NCBI RefSeq assembly: GCF_000429945.1 | Contig: NZ_AUCV01000020.1 | Location: 1 to 64,000 of the forward strand | Source: Desulfogranum japonicum DSM 18378 | GTDB lineage: Bacteria > Desulfobacterota > Desulfobulbia > Desulfobulbales > Desulfobulbaceae | Reading direction: 5' to 3' | Length of the DNA: 64,000 nucleotides | Part shown: positions 35,613-45,255 of the stretch, piece by piece | How the letters are laid out: each line of letters opens with the position of its first letter | Numbering within the stretch: position 1 is the first letter of the stretch | Program-made: the position numbers and the translations under genes | Notes under the pieces: model-generated | What the model saw: only the letters and a program-made list of their open reading frames with translations | What the model was told of the DNA's origin: nothing | The model's database searches: none

Positions 35613-36866
35613 TTACCCCAAAATGTTTCTATCACTTCTTTTCTTGACCAATTCAGCATACGCTGCAAGAAGTTTTGCAGAAAAAACTTCATATCCAAAA
35701 CGGGACGCCACATCCTGCCTTGCGGCCATTCCCTTTGCAGCCATGTCATCGGCATTCTGAACAACCTGGATAAAGGCCTTGCCCATAACGTCAGCTTCAG
35801 GAGCCACCATAACTGCTGTTGCATCGCTCAATACCTGGGTATGGGAGACGATATTGGTAGCAATAACAGGCTTTCCTGAAGACATGTAGCTATAGATTTT
35901 CAAAGGTGTATTTTCACCTTCTGCCCTGGGAGAAAGCAGGCAATACGCATGCTGCATCCAGGCTCCCATCTCTTCTGCCGGTCGCTGACCAACAAACAAT
36001 ACACCTTCCAACCCTTGCTGTTCCTTTATTTTTCTCCTATAAGCGTCAACCGCGCCTTCCGCGCCTCCAACGATTACGAGCCTGGCGTCACTCATATTCT
36101 CTGACTTGAGGCATGCCTGTTGCCATGCCTCAAGCATGAGATCTATCCCCTGGTATGATTCAAGATTTCCGGTATAGACAAACAGTTGCTTATCGAGTAA
36201 TTGTCTGTCTTTCAAGTACGTTGTCACAGTCTGCATACTTGCCATTTTCTTTTCTTCAGAGAGTGGAAATGCAAAATCCAGAGGGATATCTTCGATCTGC
36301 ACTATCTGTCCACCGGGCTGCAAGTTTCCGGCATGAACGGATAAAGATTCGCACACCGTTAAAACCAGCGACGCTTTGCGAATAGCCAGCTTTTCAACCA
36401 AGGAAATAAAACGTTGAAAAACGCCAGCAAGACCATGGGTGGAAAACTGGGCTGATATAACCGAATCCATATCATAAACACTTTTGCAGGCAAAAAGTTT
36501 GCCAAGGGCAACCGCGACCACTCCGCCTTCTTCTATACCATGAACAACATGGTATCTGTTTCGCAGGCATAGAAAAACGGCATACGGAATAAGAACAGCA
36601 TCCATCATAAGTTTGATCATGGAAAAGCCGATGGCAATCCGTTTGAGTCTGAACACATTGGGCACGCGAAAAATACGTACGCCAGGTATTTCAAGACTGC
36701 TGCCTGTAGGGAACACTAACAGATCCACCTTGTATCCGGCTTTTCCGAGAATGGTGCACATAAGGCGAACATTCATGGGAGTTCCCCGTTCCTGATAAAA
36801 AGGTTGCGGGGCAAGCAGAAGAACGCGATTTTCCTTCTGATCCTGTTTTCTTGCATTGAGCTCCAA
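35613..36866 (-). CDS. Family 4 glycosyltransferase (GT-B)
   Basis: A 417-residue GT-B enzyme. The N-terminal half starts VLLLAPQPFYQERGTPMNVRL, and the C-terminal half holds FVYTGNLESYQGIDLMLEAW, DARLVIVGGAEG and the donor-binding ENTPLKIYSYMSSGKPVIATN with the catalytic-site Glu region PRAEGENTPLK. It is the first gene of the minus-strand operon to 31667. TTG at 36866 is preceded by AAGGAG eight bases upstream, so an unusual start is well supported. Sugar specificity cannot be read. Confidence 0.9.
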   Translation of the reverse strand: MELNARKQDQKENRVLLLAPQPFYQERGTPMNVRLMCTILGKAGYKVDLLVFPTGSSLEIPGVRIFRVPNVFRLKRIAIGFSMIKLMMDAVLIPYAVFLCLRNRYHVVHGIEEGGVVAVALGKLFACKSVYDMDSVISAQFSTHGLAGVFQRFISLVEKLAIRKASLVLTVCESLSVHAGNLQPGGQIVQIEDIPLDFAFPLSEEKKMASMQTVTTYLKDRQLLDKQLFVYTGNLESYQGIDLMLEAWQQACLKSENMSDARLVIVGGAEGAVDAYRRKIKEQQGLEGVLFVGQRPAEEMGAWMQHAYCLLSPRAEGENTPLKIYSYMSSGKPVIATNIVSHTQVLSDATAVMVAPEADVMGKAFIQVVQNADDMAAKGMAARQDVASRFGYEVFSAKLLAAYAELVKKRSDRNILG

Positions 36867-37443
36867 ACTAACGACTCCTTATGTAATTGCCCGTTCAGAA
36901 CGAATTCAGCAGGCATCCTTCATCTGCATTATTTTTTTGGGTAACGATTTCTAGAAGAGACGATCATTCTTAAGGGTAACGGAAAATAATCACTACCAAA
37001 AACTGCCAGAACATCGGCTCATTCTCATGAATGTCGCAATGGTTCCATGCAGGCCGTATTGATCCAGTGAAACAGTCGTGAAAATGAGTTGATAGACCAA
37101 CAAGATTGGATCATTTAATTTCCGCTGCCCTAAATTTTTCCCGTAGCTGTAATTACAGGGCGACTGACTTTTTAAAAGGATACATGCCCTGTGTGGATAA
37201 ATCGTCTCATTTACAGAAGATTCTCATAGTACCTAAAGCCGGTGTTAATCCAATGGCTTTCGTTGGGTATTACCCGTTAATTTTGCTTGCATAACTAATA
37301 TTTTTCATGCACCTTGTATATCTTCAGTTATATTGACACAGCAAGAAAAAAATAACGCCAAAAAATCTCTCTACCCTTGTATTCTTCGGCAGGATACGGA
37401 GTAGAGACAACAAGGATTTTGTGCCTCAGCGGACAGTATTCCA
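36867..37443. other. Divergent promoter region between glycosyltransferase and MBOAT operons
   Basis: About 580 bases between two divergent operons. A short open stretch on the plus strand (37106-37294) has no start signal or recognisable similarity. Promoters for both sides must lie here; TTGACA at 37333 lacks a clear -10 partner. No long repeat seen. Confidence 0.45.
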
Positions 37444-38880
37444 GTGATATTCAGCTCAACGGTTTTTCTCTTTCTCTTTCTTCCGATTGTTCTCACAGGT
37501 TACTACTGCATTCCTGGTATCCGGTTACGCAACCTCTGCCTGCTGCTTGCCAGCCTGTTTTTCTATGCATGGGGGGAGGGAATCTATCTCATCCTCATGC
37601 TTTTCTCCATCTTTTTTAATTACGGAATAGGATTACTCCTGGCCGCAAACAACTCTCCTTTCCGGGCCAAGCTATTCCTGACACTTGCAATCACAATAGA
37701 TCTTGGAATGCTGGGAGCATTCAAATACGCTAATTTTTTAGTTGAAAGTCTCAACATGCTTCTTCACCAGCTAGAAATTGCTCCTCTTGAGCTTGCTCCA
37801 ATCCATTTGCCCATCGGTATTTCTTTCTTTACCTTCCAGGCTCTCTCCTATGTAATTGATGTTTTTCGAAAACAGACCCGTGTTCAACGAAATGTACTGG
37901 ATTGCGGGCTCTACATAGCCCTTTTTCCTCAACTGATTGCCGGCCCGATAGTTCGTTACCACGATATAGCCCTACAACTACGAAACAGGCAGCATACACC
38001 AGTAAAATTCCATAGCGGTATAATCCTTTTCATCATAGGTCTGAGTAAGAAAATGCTGCTGGCAAACCCCATGGGAAGTGTTGCTGACCAGATTTTTGCA
38101 CTGCCCGTTGAAGAACTTTCCCTGGTTCTCTCCTGGAGTGGCGCCATAGCCTACACCCTGCAGATATATTTTGATTTTTCCGGATACTCCGACATGGCCA
38201 TCGGCCTAGGCCGCATGTTTGGCTTTGAATTTCTCATTAATTTCAACTATCCATACACGGCACGATCCTTCCGTGAATTCTGGCAACGCTGGCATATATC
38301 ACTCAGTCGCTGGTTTCGGGATTATCTCTACATCCCCCTTGGCGGCAACCGCTATTCACCCTGGCGAACAGGAATCAACCTGTGGATAGTTTTCCTGCTC
38401 TGCGGACTCTGGCACGGAGCAAGTTGGAATTTTGTACTCTGGGGAACCCTGCACGGCTGTTTCCTCATAGGCGAACGTTTCTTGTGGGGCACTCTGCTCA
38501 GTACACTCCCAAACATTCTGCGCCATATGTATCTTCTATTCGGGGTTCTTGTAACCTGGGTATTTTTCAGAGCTGATTCCATACAAACAGGCTTGCATTT
38601 TATTGCAGCAATGTTTGGTGGTCACCGTATATCCTCACAGATATATCCTTTAGACCTTGTCTGGAACAGTCACTCCGTCTTCGTTCTCATCCTGGCCTGT
38701 GCCGGTGCCACCCCTCTTTTTCTGAAAGGTCAGCAAACTCTTTTCGTGCCTGGTTCAGCATCTACAAATACCATGTTCTGGTGCATAATGAGCTTTCTCT
38801 TTTTTGCAGTGCTTTTTATCTTATGTGCCATGGAACTGGCGGCAGGAACACACAACCCTTTTATTTATTTCAGGTTTTGA
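37444..38880 (+). CDS. MBOAT-family polysaccharide O-acyltransferase (AlgI-like)
   Basis: A 478-residue membrane protein with about ten helices. It has the MBOAT hallmarks YSDMAIGLGRMFGFEF, NYPYTARSFREFWQRWHISLS and LWHGASWNFVLWGTLHG with the catalytic His (in LCGLWHGASW). AlgI-type proteins take acetyl groups across the membrane for periplasmic O-acetylation of exopolysaccharide or peptidoglycan. The next gene is AlgJ/AlgX-like, the usual periplasmic partner. GTG at 37444 has no good binding site. Confidence 0.93.
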   Translation: MIFSSTVFLFLFLPIVLTGYYCIPGIRLRNLCLLLASLFFYAWGEGIYLILMLFSIFFNYGIGLLLAANNSPFRAKLFLTLAITIDLGMLGAFKYANFLVESLNMLLHQLEIAPLELAPIHLPIGISFFTFQALSYVIDVFRKQTRVQRNVLDCGLYIALFPQLIAGPIVRYHDIALQLRNRQHTPVKFHSGIILFIIGLSKKMLLANPMGSVADQIFALPVEELSLVLSWSGAIAYTLQIYFDFSGYSDMAIGLGRMFGFEFLINFNYPYTARSFREFWQRWHISLSRWFRDYLYIPLGGNRYSPWRTGINLWIVFLLCGLWHGASWNFVLWGTLHGCFLIGERFLWGTLLSTLPNILRHMYLLFGVLVTWVFFRADSIQTGLHFIAAMFGGHRISSQIYPLDLVWNSHSVFVLILACAGATPLFLKGQQTLFVPGSASTNTMFWCIMSFLFFAVLFILCAMELAAGTHNPFIYFRF

Positions 38881-38881
38881 C

Positions 38882-40003
38882 ATGCATTGTCCCAAACCTT
38901 TACATCTTATCTTCATTTCTACATTTTTTGTAGCCCTCTGGATTCCGGTATCTCTTCTTCTCATATCAGGAGGAAAAGAAATATCCATACATGAAAAACG
39001 AAAACTGGCTTCCCTACCCTCTCTGAAAGAAACCGGAGTAAGCGGCTACCCTAAACAGTTTGAAAAATATTTCAACGATCAGTTTGGCCTCAGAGAACCC
39101 CTTCTCAAAACACATGCCCTGTATCAGTTTGCGCTTTTCAATGTATCATCTTCAGAAAAAGTTATAGTTGGCAAAAACGGCTGGCTGTTTCAAAATGGCC
39201 AGCCGCACTTCAAAGACATGCGAAACCAATGGCCATTTTCTGAAGCAGAACTACGACACTGGGCCAACGTACTTATAGAAAAACAACGCTGGCTGCAACA
39301 GAGAAACGTTCAGTACATGTTCGTCATAACACCGAGCAAACATATTGTATACGGAGAAAACCTTCCAGATGCTTTCCAACCTGTCAGTCCGGAAAGCAGG
39401 GCCGACCAGTTGACAACATATCTACAGCGCCATACAAACGTTACCGTAGTAGATATGAGAAAGGCACTGCAACAAGCTAAAAAAAACGGACAGATTTACC
39501 ATAAAACAGACACTCACTGGAACAGTCTTGGAGCCTACTATGGATATCGTGCTCTGTTGCAGGAAATCAACCGTGTTCTCCCACAGGTACAACCAATACA
39601 CCTTTCTGTGCAGGATTTCATAGCAGTACAAGAGGAAGGTGGAGATCTGGCGGAATCACTCAACCTGGGAGACAGCTTACGGGAAACAGCTTTCATACCA
39701 CAAAACTGGCAGTCGGAATGTTTCAATCGAGCCATTAATGAACAGAACCTTCCCACATCAGCAGCACGCAACCGTGCATGGTTTACCACAACATGTACAG
39801 GTAAACCATATTCTGTTCTTATGTTCAGAGACTCCTATTCCCTGGCCCTGATGCCATACCTCACAGAAACGTTTGGGACAGTTACCTATATCCCACACAG
39901 TCCTGTACGTAGAGTCAACATGCAGGAACTTACCCTTAAACATAACCCGGAGCTGGTCATAGAGCAACGCACCACTCGCTGGCTCCGCACACCAGAAGGA
40001 TGA
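38882..40003 (+). CDS. AlgJ/AlgX-like SGNH acetyltransferase-domain protein
   Basis: A 373-residue protein. It has an N-terminal membrane anchor (LHLIFISTFFVALWIPVSLL) and a periplasmic SGNH-type domain typical of AlgJ/AlgX/DHHW proteins: VGKNGWLFQNGQPHF, YHKTDTHWNSLGAYYGYRAL (catalytic Asp-His) and SVLMFRDSYSLALMPYL (Ser motif GDSF-like). It probably transfers the acetyl groups delivered by the MBOAT protein to a polysaccharide. ATG 38882 follows the MBOAT stop by one base with AGG upstream. Confidence 0.9.
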   Translation: MHCPKPLHLIFISTFFVALWIPVSLLLISGGKEISIHEKRKLASLPSLKETGVSGYPKQFEKYFNDQFGLREPLLKTHALYQFALFNVSSSEKVIVGKNGWLFQNGQPHFKDMRNQWPFSEAELRHWANVLIEKQRWLQQRNVQYMFVITPSKHIVYGENLPDAFQPVSPESRADQLTTYLQRHTNVTVVDMRKALQQAKKNGQIYHKTDTHWNSLGAYYGYRALLQEINRVLPQVQPIHLSVQDFIAVQEEGGDLAESLNLGDSLRETAFIPQNWQSECFNRAINEQNLPTSAARNRAWFTTTCTGKPYSVLMFRDSYSLALMPYLTETFGTVTYIPHSPVRRVNMQELTLKHNPELVIEQRTTRWLRTPEG

Positions 40004-40005
40004 CG

Positions 40006-40656
40006 ATGTCCCGATTTCAAAACCACTATCTTCCTTGTATTCTGGCCCTGATCCTAGCTGTCATCTCTACCTGGTTTCACGACCAGGCAGAAAAGCAGAT
40101 AATTTTCAAAGCTACCGTAACACTTACCCCGACAACACTGCCCACAGAAGATACTCCCCTCATATTTCAGCTGTTTTATGATATAGGGGGGGGATACGGA
40201 GAAGATGACTCAACAAGTTTTGTTATTACACCAGAAGTAGAAACACCGCTTTACCTGACCATTGCCGCCAGCAAAATTCATGGAATACGTTTGGATGTGA
40301 TGAACATGGCAGGTTCAGCTGTCATGAAGGAGGCGGGATTGTACAACGTGCGAGGTAAACAACTCGTTGATCTGCTCCGTGTCACCCCTACGCTCAGCAA
40401 TCAAATTACAGCCTTCAATACAATAGGTTCGAATACCATGGGTATACAAACCGAAGATGCGGCTGTTGACCCCTACTATGTATATACGTTTTCCCCACCC
40501 CTTGAAGCACAGCAGAAAGGGAATTTAGCCACAGAGCTGCTGTTTGGGGTTAAAGTATTTTTTATGCTCTTTACCGGCATGTGGATAATGCTCTGGGTGG
40601 TTCGTTTCAGTGAACCAAAGAAAAATGAACCATTGACCAAAATACAAAAGCCGTGA
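40006..40656 (+). CDS. Small bitopic protein of unknown function in acetylation operon
   Basis: About 216 residues with an N-terminal hydrophobic segment (YLPCILALILAVISTWF), a beta-rich middle (VTLTPTTLPTEDTPLIFQLF) and a second membrane helix near the end (FFMLFTGMWIMLWVVRF). ATG 40006 has AGAAGG six bases upstream; ATG 40000 overlaps the previous stop. I do not recognise the family. Its position as third gene of the MBOAT/AlgJ-like operon suggests a role in the same acetylation or its export. Confidence 0.7.
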   Translation: MSRFQNHYLPCILALILAVISTWFHDQAEKQIIFKATVTLTPTTLPTEDTPLIFQLFYDIGGGYGEDDSTSFVITPEVETPLYLTIAASKIHGIRLDVMNMAGSAVMKEAGLYNVRGKQLVDLLRVTPTLSNQITAFNTIGSNTMGIQTEDAAVDPYYVYTFSPPLEAQQKGNLATELLFGVKVFFMLFTGMWIMLWVVRFSEPKKNEPLTKIQKP

Positions 40657-40672
40657 CAAGTCACCTTGATTA

Positions 40673-40696
40673 TGGTCGGGCAATCTTGCCCGACCA
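40673..40696. terminator. Strong 11-bp hairpin after acetylation operon
   Basis: TGGTCGGGCAA is followed two bases later by TTGCCCGACCA, 17 bases after the stop of the third gene. No T-run on either side, so termination efficiency is uncertain; it separates two convergent transcription units. Confidence 0.5.
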
Positions 40697-40744
40697 CACT
40701 GCTAACAAAGAATGGCAGATAACGTGCTGATAACCTCCACAGAC

Positions 40745-40799
40745 AGGAGAGGGTTGTCCGAGAAGAGACATTTAGAGGCATTTTCGAACAAACTCCTCC
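40745..40799. repeat. Very short inverted-repeat derivative of family 1 element
   Basis: About 55 bases. Left end AGGAGAGGGTTGTCCGAGAA, right end in reverse complement GGAGGAGTTTGTTCGAAAA. The ends resemble the termini of the family 1 elements but the interior is lost. It lies between the convergent genes ending at 40656 and 40824. Confidence 0.5.
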
Positions 40800-40823
40800 A
40801 CCCTTCTTCTTTCATGCTTGTTA

Positions 40824-42860
40824 TTACAACGTGTGCTGTGAACTGATAACATCCTTTAATGTATCTGCAATCCCTCTTGTATGACTGGCTGTTTCTGAAG
40901 TCTGATCACTTGCCTCCTTAATGACATCCAACAGCGATGAAAGATTGAGAACACTCTCGTTCTGTGATTCAATTTCAGTGGCCACATTGCCGATTTCGGA
41001 AGCCAATGAAACAATACTGTTTCGTATTTCAAGAGCACTGGTTCGGGATCGTTCCGCCAGACCACGGACTTCATCGGCTACAACCGCAAAACCACGGCCG
41101 CTCTCACCAGCCCGAGCCGCCTCAATGGTTGCATTAAGTGACAACAGGTTGGTCTGGTCAGCAATCTGCTCAATTATTTCAACTACTTTCTGAATACGTC
41201 GACTGGCATCGGCTAAATCGTGCGCACTGGCTGCGGTTGTTGTCGCCTGTTCTGCCAGCTCTGATACATTGCCTCCCAGCTCTTCAATAGCCTTTATCTG
41301 CCGATCGATATGTGAAACCAGATTATCAACAGATCCATAAATATCCGTGGAACAATCCTCTATCCTTCCAGACATGTCCCGACGCTGCTCGTTAACAGCC
41401 TGGAGTGTATTTCCCAGATCATTGAGACCCGCAAATACCCTTGCCATGGTCGGATCCATTCCAACTGCATCAAGATGGCTCTCATAATCATGCTGCTTGA
41501 AATCAGATATCTGCCTGACAACAACCTGGGCCAGCCCATTGAGCTTAGCAATCTGCCTTTTCAAAAAAAACGCCTTAAATTCACCATAATGGGAAACGAA
41601 TCCATCTACATACCCATCCCTGAACTGCTGTCCGTCACCCACCCTGAAGAAAAACACTGCTGTCAGGGTCTGATTAAGATTCAGTCCCAAAATCTCCCCA
41701 AAGGTAGAAAAACCTGCCATACCAGGCCCATGCAATACTTTTCCCATACCTGCTAGTTCCCGTTCATTGAGCAGACGTCTCAAAATACAGTCGTTTAAAA
41801 TTCCAGCAATGGGAGGGGCAGGTTTTCCCTCCATGAAACGCTCAAAATCCCTCCGCGTATTTTGAGTAAGATCGCCTCTTTTAACCAACAAAATCTGCTC
41901 TCCTGGAGAGATATCACAATAAAAATGTACGTTACCGGTTTCCAGATTTATCTGTGATATGGATCTAACAAACAGTTCCTTGCCCACATGAATTGCAAAG
42001 GAATACCCCGAGAGCTTTCCTTCCAACCCTGTCGGTGAACAATGTAAAGTATCGCACAATGCTTCGACGAGAGTGCTGATCCTCCCCTGCTTATCTATCA
42101 CCTGGCTAACGTATCGCTGCTCCACAGAAGCTGAGAGAACGGAGTATACATGAGCAGTCGGCTCAAAATTCTGACTTTTCATAATGCCGAAGCGTACTCC
42201 AGGAGCAGTCTTTATAAAGGCGATCAAGGCATGGTTTTCATATTTCTTCTTTCCATCATGCAGCCAGGTGTGTTGGAAATCAAGCTTCCCACCAGCAGAT
42301 CCTCCAACAAACAGGCAGGGAAAGCGTCCCGAATCGTATAGTGCCTCCATGAAAAATGATTCAGATGCTGATAACCCATCGAAAAGAATGTAAGCAAACG
42401 TATCACGGTAATCCAAAGGCATGGAGACTTTCAGACTTTCAATCCCTCTCTTGATTCTTGCAATACGGTCATTAAGAGGCATTTCAACATTACCTCTACG
42501 CAGGTCTTCGCAGGCAAGGGGAAGGCTCACTATTTCGGCTTTGGAAACAACCGAGGCGTCGAAACAATGCACCACCACTCTGTCCCAGCTGTTCCCTGTC
42601 TGGCAATAAAGCTTTTCGTCAGTTGAACAAAGTTCTCCGGCTGTGGAGCAAAGGGTCATGGGAACCTTGGGAAATCTGGCGGTAATGATTTTGGCTGCTT
42701 GTTCAATATCCACATAAGGAGAAACATAGGCTGATATAAACGTTGGCTCCAGAGACACCGCATTGAGCTTTGTTGACAAACGGTCAACACTACTTTCAAC
42801 GACAACAGCCCCCACGTGAAGGTCATTTTTCAGTTTTTTCTTGAAATCAAACAACCCCAT
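40824..42860 (-). CDS. Soluble chemoreceptor with FIST sensor domains
   Basis: About 678 residues with no membrane helix and no HAMP domain. ATG 42860 has AAGGAG six bases upstream. Residues about 15-200 form a FIST_N domain ([14 protein letters not shown] is typical) and about 220-370 a FIST_C domain ([37 protein letters not shown]). Residues about 450-678 are a methyl-accepting signalling domain with the CheA/CheW contact tip [21 protein letters not shown] domains are thought to bind small ligands such as amino acids. The protein probably senses a cytoplasmic ligand and controls CheA. No che genes are nearby. Confidence 0.93.
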   Translation of the reverse strand: MGLFDFKKKLKNDLHVGAVVVESSVDRLSTKLNAVSLEPTFISAYVSPYVDIEQAAKIITARFPKVPMTLCSTAGELCSTDEKLYCQTGNSWDRVVVHCFDASVVSKAEIVSLPLACEDLRRGNVEMPLNDRIARIKRGIESLKVSMPLDYRDTFAYILFDGLSASESFFMEALYDSGRFPCLFVGGSAGGKLDFQHTWLHDGKKKYENHALIAFIKTAPGVRFGIMKSQNFEPTAHVYSVLSASVEQRYVSQVIDKQGRISTLVEALCDTLHCSPTGLEGKLSGYSFAIHVGKELFVRSISQINLETGNVHFYCDISPGEQILLVKRGDLTQNTRRDFERFMEGKPAPPIAGILNDCILRRLLNERELAGMGKVLHGPGMAGFSTFGEILGLNLNQTLTAVFFFRVGDGQQFRDGYVDGFVSHYGEFKAFFLKRQIAKLNGLAQVVVRQISDFKQHDYESHLDAVGMDPTMARVFAGLNDLGNTLQAVNEQRRDMSGRIEDCSTDIYGSVDNLVSHIDRQIKAIEELGGNVSELAEQATTTAASAHDLADASRRIQKVVEIIEQIADQTNLLSLNATIEAARAGESGRGFAVVADEVRGLAERSRTSALEIRNSIVSLASEIGNVATEIESQNESVLNLSSLLDVIKEASDQTSETASHTRGIADTLKDVISSQHTL

Positions 42861-43301
42861 GGCAATCTCCTTTATGTATTCTTTTCCTGTGCTTATAGCC
42901 AATACAGGCGCGCTTCAAAAAGGATGCATTTTATATGCAACACTACATAATGATCATTCACCAGAATGACACCGTCTGCCAATACAACAAATGTGTATAA
43001 TCTGCTCCCCCTGCAATACGAACGTTTAAATTTCCCTGGAAGCACAATGTCTTCCAAGAACACCCGACAAATGCAATCATTTCAGAATGACTGTACCTTT
43101 ATCCAAAGAAGTCACGAGAAATGCGGGTTAATACGCAAACAAAAAGTACAAACAGCAGGGATACAAACAATAGCATGACGCGCTAATATTCTATAAGATA
43201 AGAAAAATTCTAGCACACGGGAGATAATTGTCAAATTGTGGAACGAGTTGCCGCAAAGGGAATACAGATGTGCTATCAAGCAGATACAACGTTGAGATGG
43301 A
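42861..43301. other. Gene-free gap, nothing identified
   Basis: About 440 AT-rich bases upstream of the chemoreceptor gene. No coding pattern, repeat or clear terminator found; it should hold the chemoreceptor promoter. Confidence 0.4.
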
Positions 43302-45155
43302 CTAGGAATCAAGTTTTATCAATTTTTTTATCGTCATCTCACATTGCCTGCAACAAAATTCAAGCAGATATTTTCCTGTCCTGTCAGCTAGAATAAGCGG
43401 TTCTGCAGATATTTCCTGTGGACCTTTCCGCAAACACATGCCTAACTGATAGCGAACACAATACCTGGTTGTCATCAGAGCTCCTTTATCTTGAAACTCA
43501 GCACGTAACTCCTTCCAGGAAAAGGGGGGGACACCATGACGCAGATAAAAGGCTGCTGCCCTGCTATTGGTTATATTGTCAAAAAACGACACCGTTTGAG
43601 CCACCCACGGGTATGTGTTACGATTCAGTGAAACTTTCTTCTGCTGGTAATGCTCCAATCGTCTCTCCAGATGGAGGTCCAGGGCTTTTCTACGCAATGC
43701 ATTGATAACTGCCGTTGGAACAAAAAGATCCTCATCGAGTTCAGTGTTGATTGTTCCAATGGAAAAAACAGTTTCTCCACTTTTCTGCAACTGCCTGCAA
43801 GCCACTGCTTCCAAGGTACCTGGTTTGCGGGCTTTCTCCCTTGTAATAGGGATGGAGGCAACGGATTCAATGGCATCTTCATCCACACATTGCAATTGGA
43901 GAAAATTTCCCTTGTCCTGCAATGTCAACGCTACGGTTATCCGTCGACACAGGATGCTGTTTTGCAACTGCCTGGAAAACTCAACATCCAGATTTCGATA
44001 TACATTCAGTCCGCTACGCAATCCTGCTTTCGTCACACCGTCCCAGGGAAATATAGTAGTACCCTCGGCCCTGTTTACCCTGATTCCAACCAATTGATGC
44101 TGATCATTAAAAAAACAAAGACCATCTCCGTTGACGACAGTCTCCTTGGTATTGAGCGTAAAAGAGCGTGATTGTATTTCGTTTACCTGTCCCAGCATTT
44201 TCCCTAAAGACTTGGGCGTCTCTACCTGGGCCACCCGATTTCTCTTACCTTTTACAAAATAAGAACAGTAGCCACGGTTGAATACTCGGTCAGGATCAGG
44301 AACGAACGTAAAATTACAGATGCCGCTGGAGGAAGGTACCAAATCTTTCCGCTCCAATATCAGGGCATCGAGCAACTGTCGGTAATATGCAGTAATATTT
44401 TTAACATAGTTCTCATTTTTCAAACGACCTTCTATCTTAAACGAATCAATACCTGCATCAATCAACGCGTTGAGGTAGTGAGAGAGATTGAGATCCTTCA
44501 GGCTCAATAAATACTTCTCCTGAGCCAGAGTGTTACCCTGCAGATCGCAAAGATCATAGGCATGACGACAAAACTGAGCACAATTTCCCCGGTTAGCGCT
44601 CCTGCCGGCAACCGACTCACTGATATAGCACTGCCCGCTGTATGAGACACACAATGCCCCATGAATAAAACATTCCAGGGGAACCGTCGTTGCTGCGCGG
44701 ATAGATCGAATCTGGTCCAGACTTAATTCCCGGGCCAGAACAACCTGGGAAAAACCAACCTCTTCAAGGAACCGTACTTTTTCAGGGGTACGATTATTCA
44801 TCTGGGTTGAACTATGTAGGGGAATGGGGGGAATATCAGATTCCAGCAGTCCAACGTCCTGTACAATAAGAGCGTCAGCACCGATTTCATACATTTGCCA
44901 GGTAAGATCCACAGCCTGTTCTATCTCCCTGTCTGTAAACAGGGTATTGAGTGCCACATACACTCTTGCATTGAACTGGTGGCTGTAACGAACCAATTGT
45001 TCAATATCGGCCAGACTGTTTGAAGCTGCAGCGCGTGCGCTGAAAGCAGGTCCGCCTATATAAACAGCATCTGCACCGTGATTAATGGCAGCTATCCCGC
45101 TACGGAGATTACCTGCAGGTGCGAGTAACTCTATTTTTCTTTTTTCTCTATTCAT
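43302..45155 (-). CDS. U32 peptidase-family protein, RlhA/TrhP-like RNA hydroxylation
   Basis: A 617-residue protein. It begins IELLAPAGNLRSGIAAINHGADAVYIGGP and carries the U32 signature ECFIHGALCVSYSGQCYIS followed by SVAGRSANRGNCAQFCR, whose cysteines may bind an Fe-S cluster. Members of this size with a C-terminal extension (DUF3656-like, about 380-600) include RlhA, which hydroxylates 23S rRNA; shorter TrhP acts on tRNA wobble uridine. The length favours the RlhA type, but the substrate cannot be fixed. Cys-rich end (CCRQCEMTIKKL) is of interest. Single gene unit. Confidence 0.88.
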   Translation of the reverse strand: MNREKRKIELLAPAGNLRSGIAAINHGADAVYIGGPAFSARAAASNSLADIEQLVRYSHQFNARVYVALNTLFTDREIEQAVDLTWQMYEIGADALIVQDVGLLESDIPPIPLHSSTQMNNRTPEKVRFLEEVGFSQVVLARELSLDQIRSIRAATTVPLECFIHGALCVSYSGQCYISESVAGRSANRGNCAQFCRHAYDLCDLQGNTLAQEKYLLSLKDLNLSHYLNALIDAGIDSFKIEGRLKNENYVKNITAYYRQLLDALILERKDLVPSSSGICNFTFVPDPDRVFNRGYCSYFVKGKRNRVAQVETPKSLGKMLGQVNEIQSRSFTLNTKETVVNGDGLCFFNDQHQLVGIRVNRAEGTTIFPWDGVTKAGLRSGLNVYRNLDVEFSRQLQNSILCRRITVALTLQDKGNFLQLQCVDEDAIESVASIPITREKARKPGTLEAVACRQLQKSGETVFSIGTINTELDEDLFVPTAVINALRRKALDLHLERRLEHYQQKKVSLNRNTYPWVAQTVSFFDNITNSRAAAFYLRHGVPPFSWKELRAEFQDKGALMTTRYCVRYQLGMCLRKGPQEISAEPLILADRTGKYLLEFCCRQCEMTIKKLIKLDS

Positions 45156-45191
45156 ACTGCAAAAAATAGTATCAGCTTTTTACATTGCAAA

Positions 45192-45220
45192 CAAAAAAAG
45201 CAGAGCCCCAATGGCTCTGC
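45192..45220 (-). terminator. Rho-independent terminator of the FAD oxidoreductase operon
   Basis: On the minus strand GCAGAGCC pairs with GGCTCTGC around ATTGG and is followed directly by TTTTTTTG. It lies 35 bases after the stop of the oxidoreductase gene at 45256. Confidence 0.9.
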
Positions 45221-45255
45221 CTATTCACTTGAGTATTGTTCGATCCTCTCTATTT

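Noticed and set aside
37106-37294. Open frame in the divergent promoter region
   Set aside because: 62 residues, no binding site, no similarity; sits where promoters must be.
43650-44171. Long open frame antisense to the U32 gene
   Set aside because: It overlaps a strong family-matching gene on the other strand and has no family pattern or binding site.
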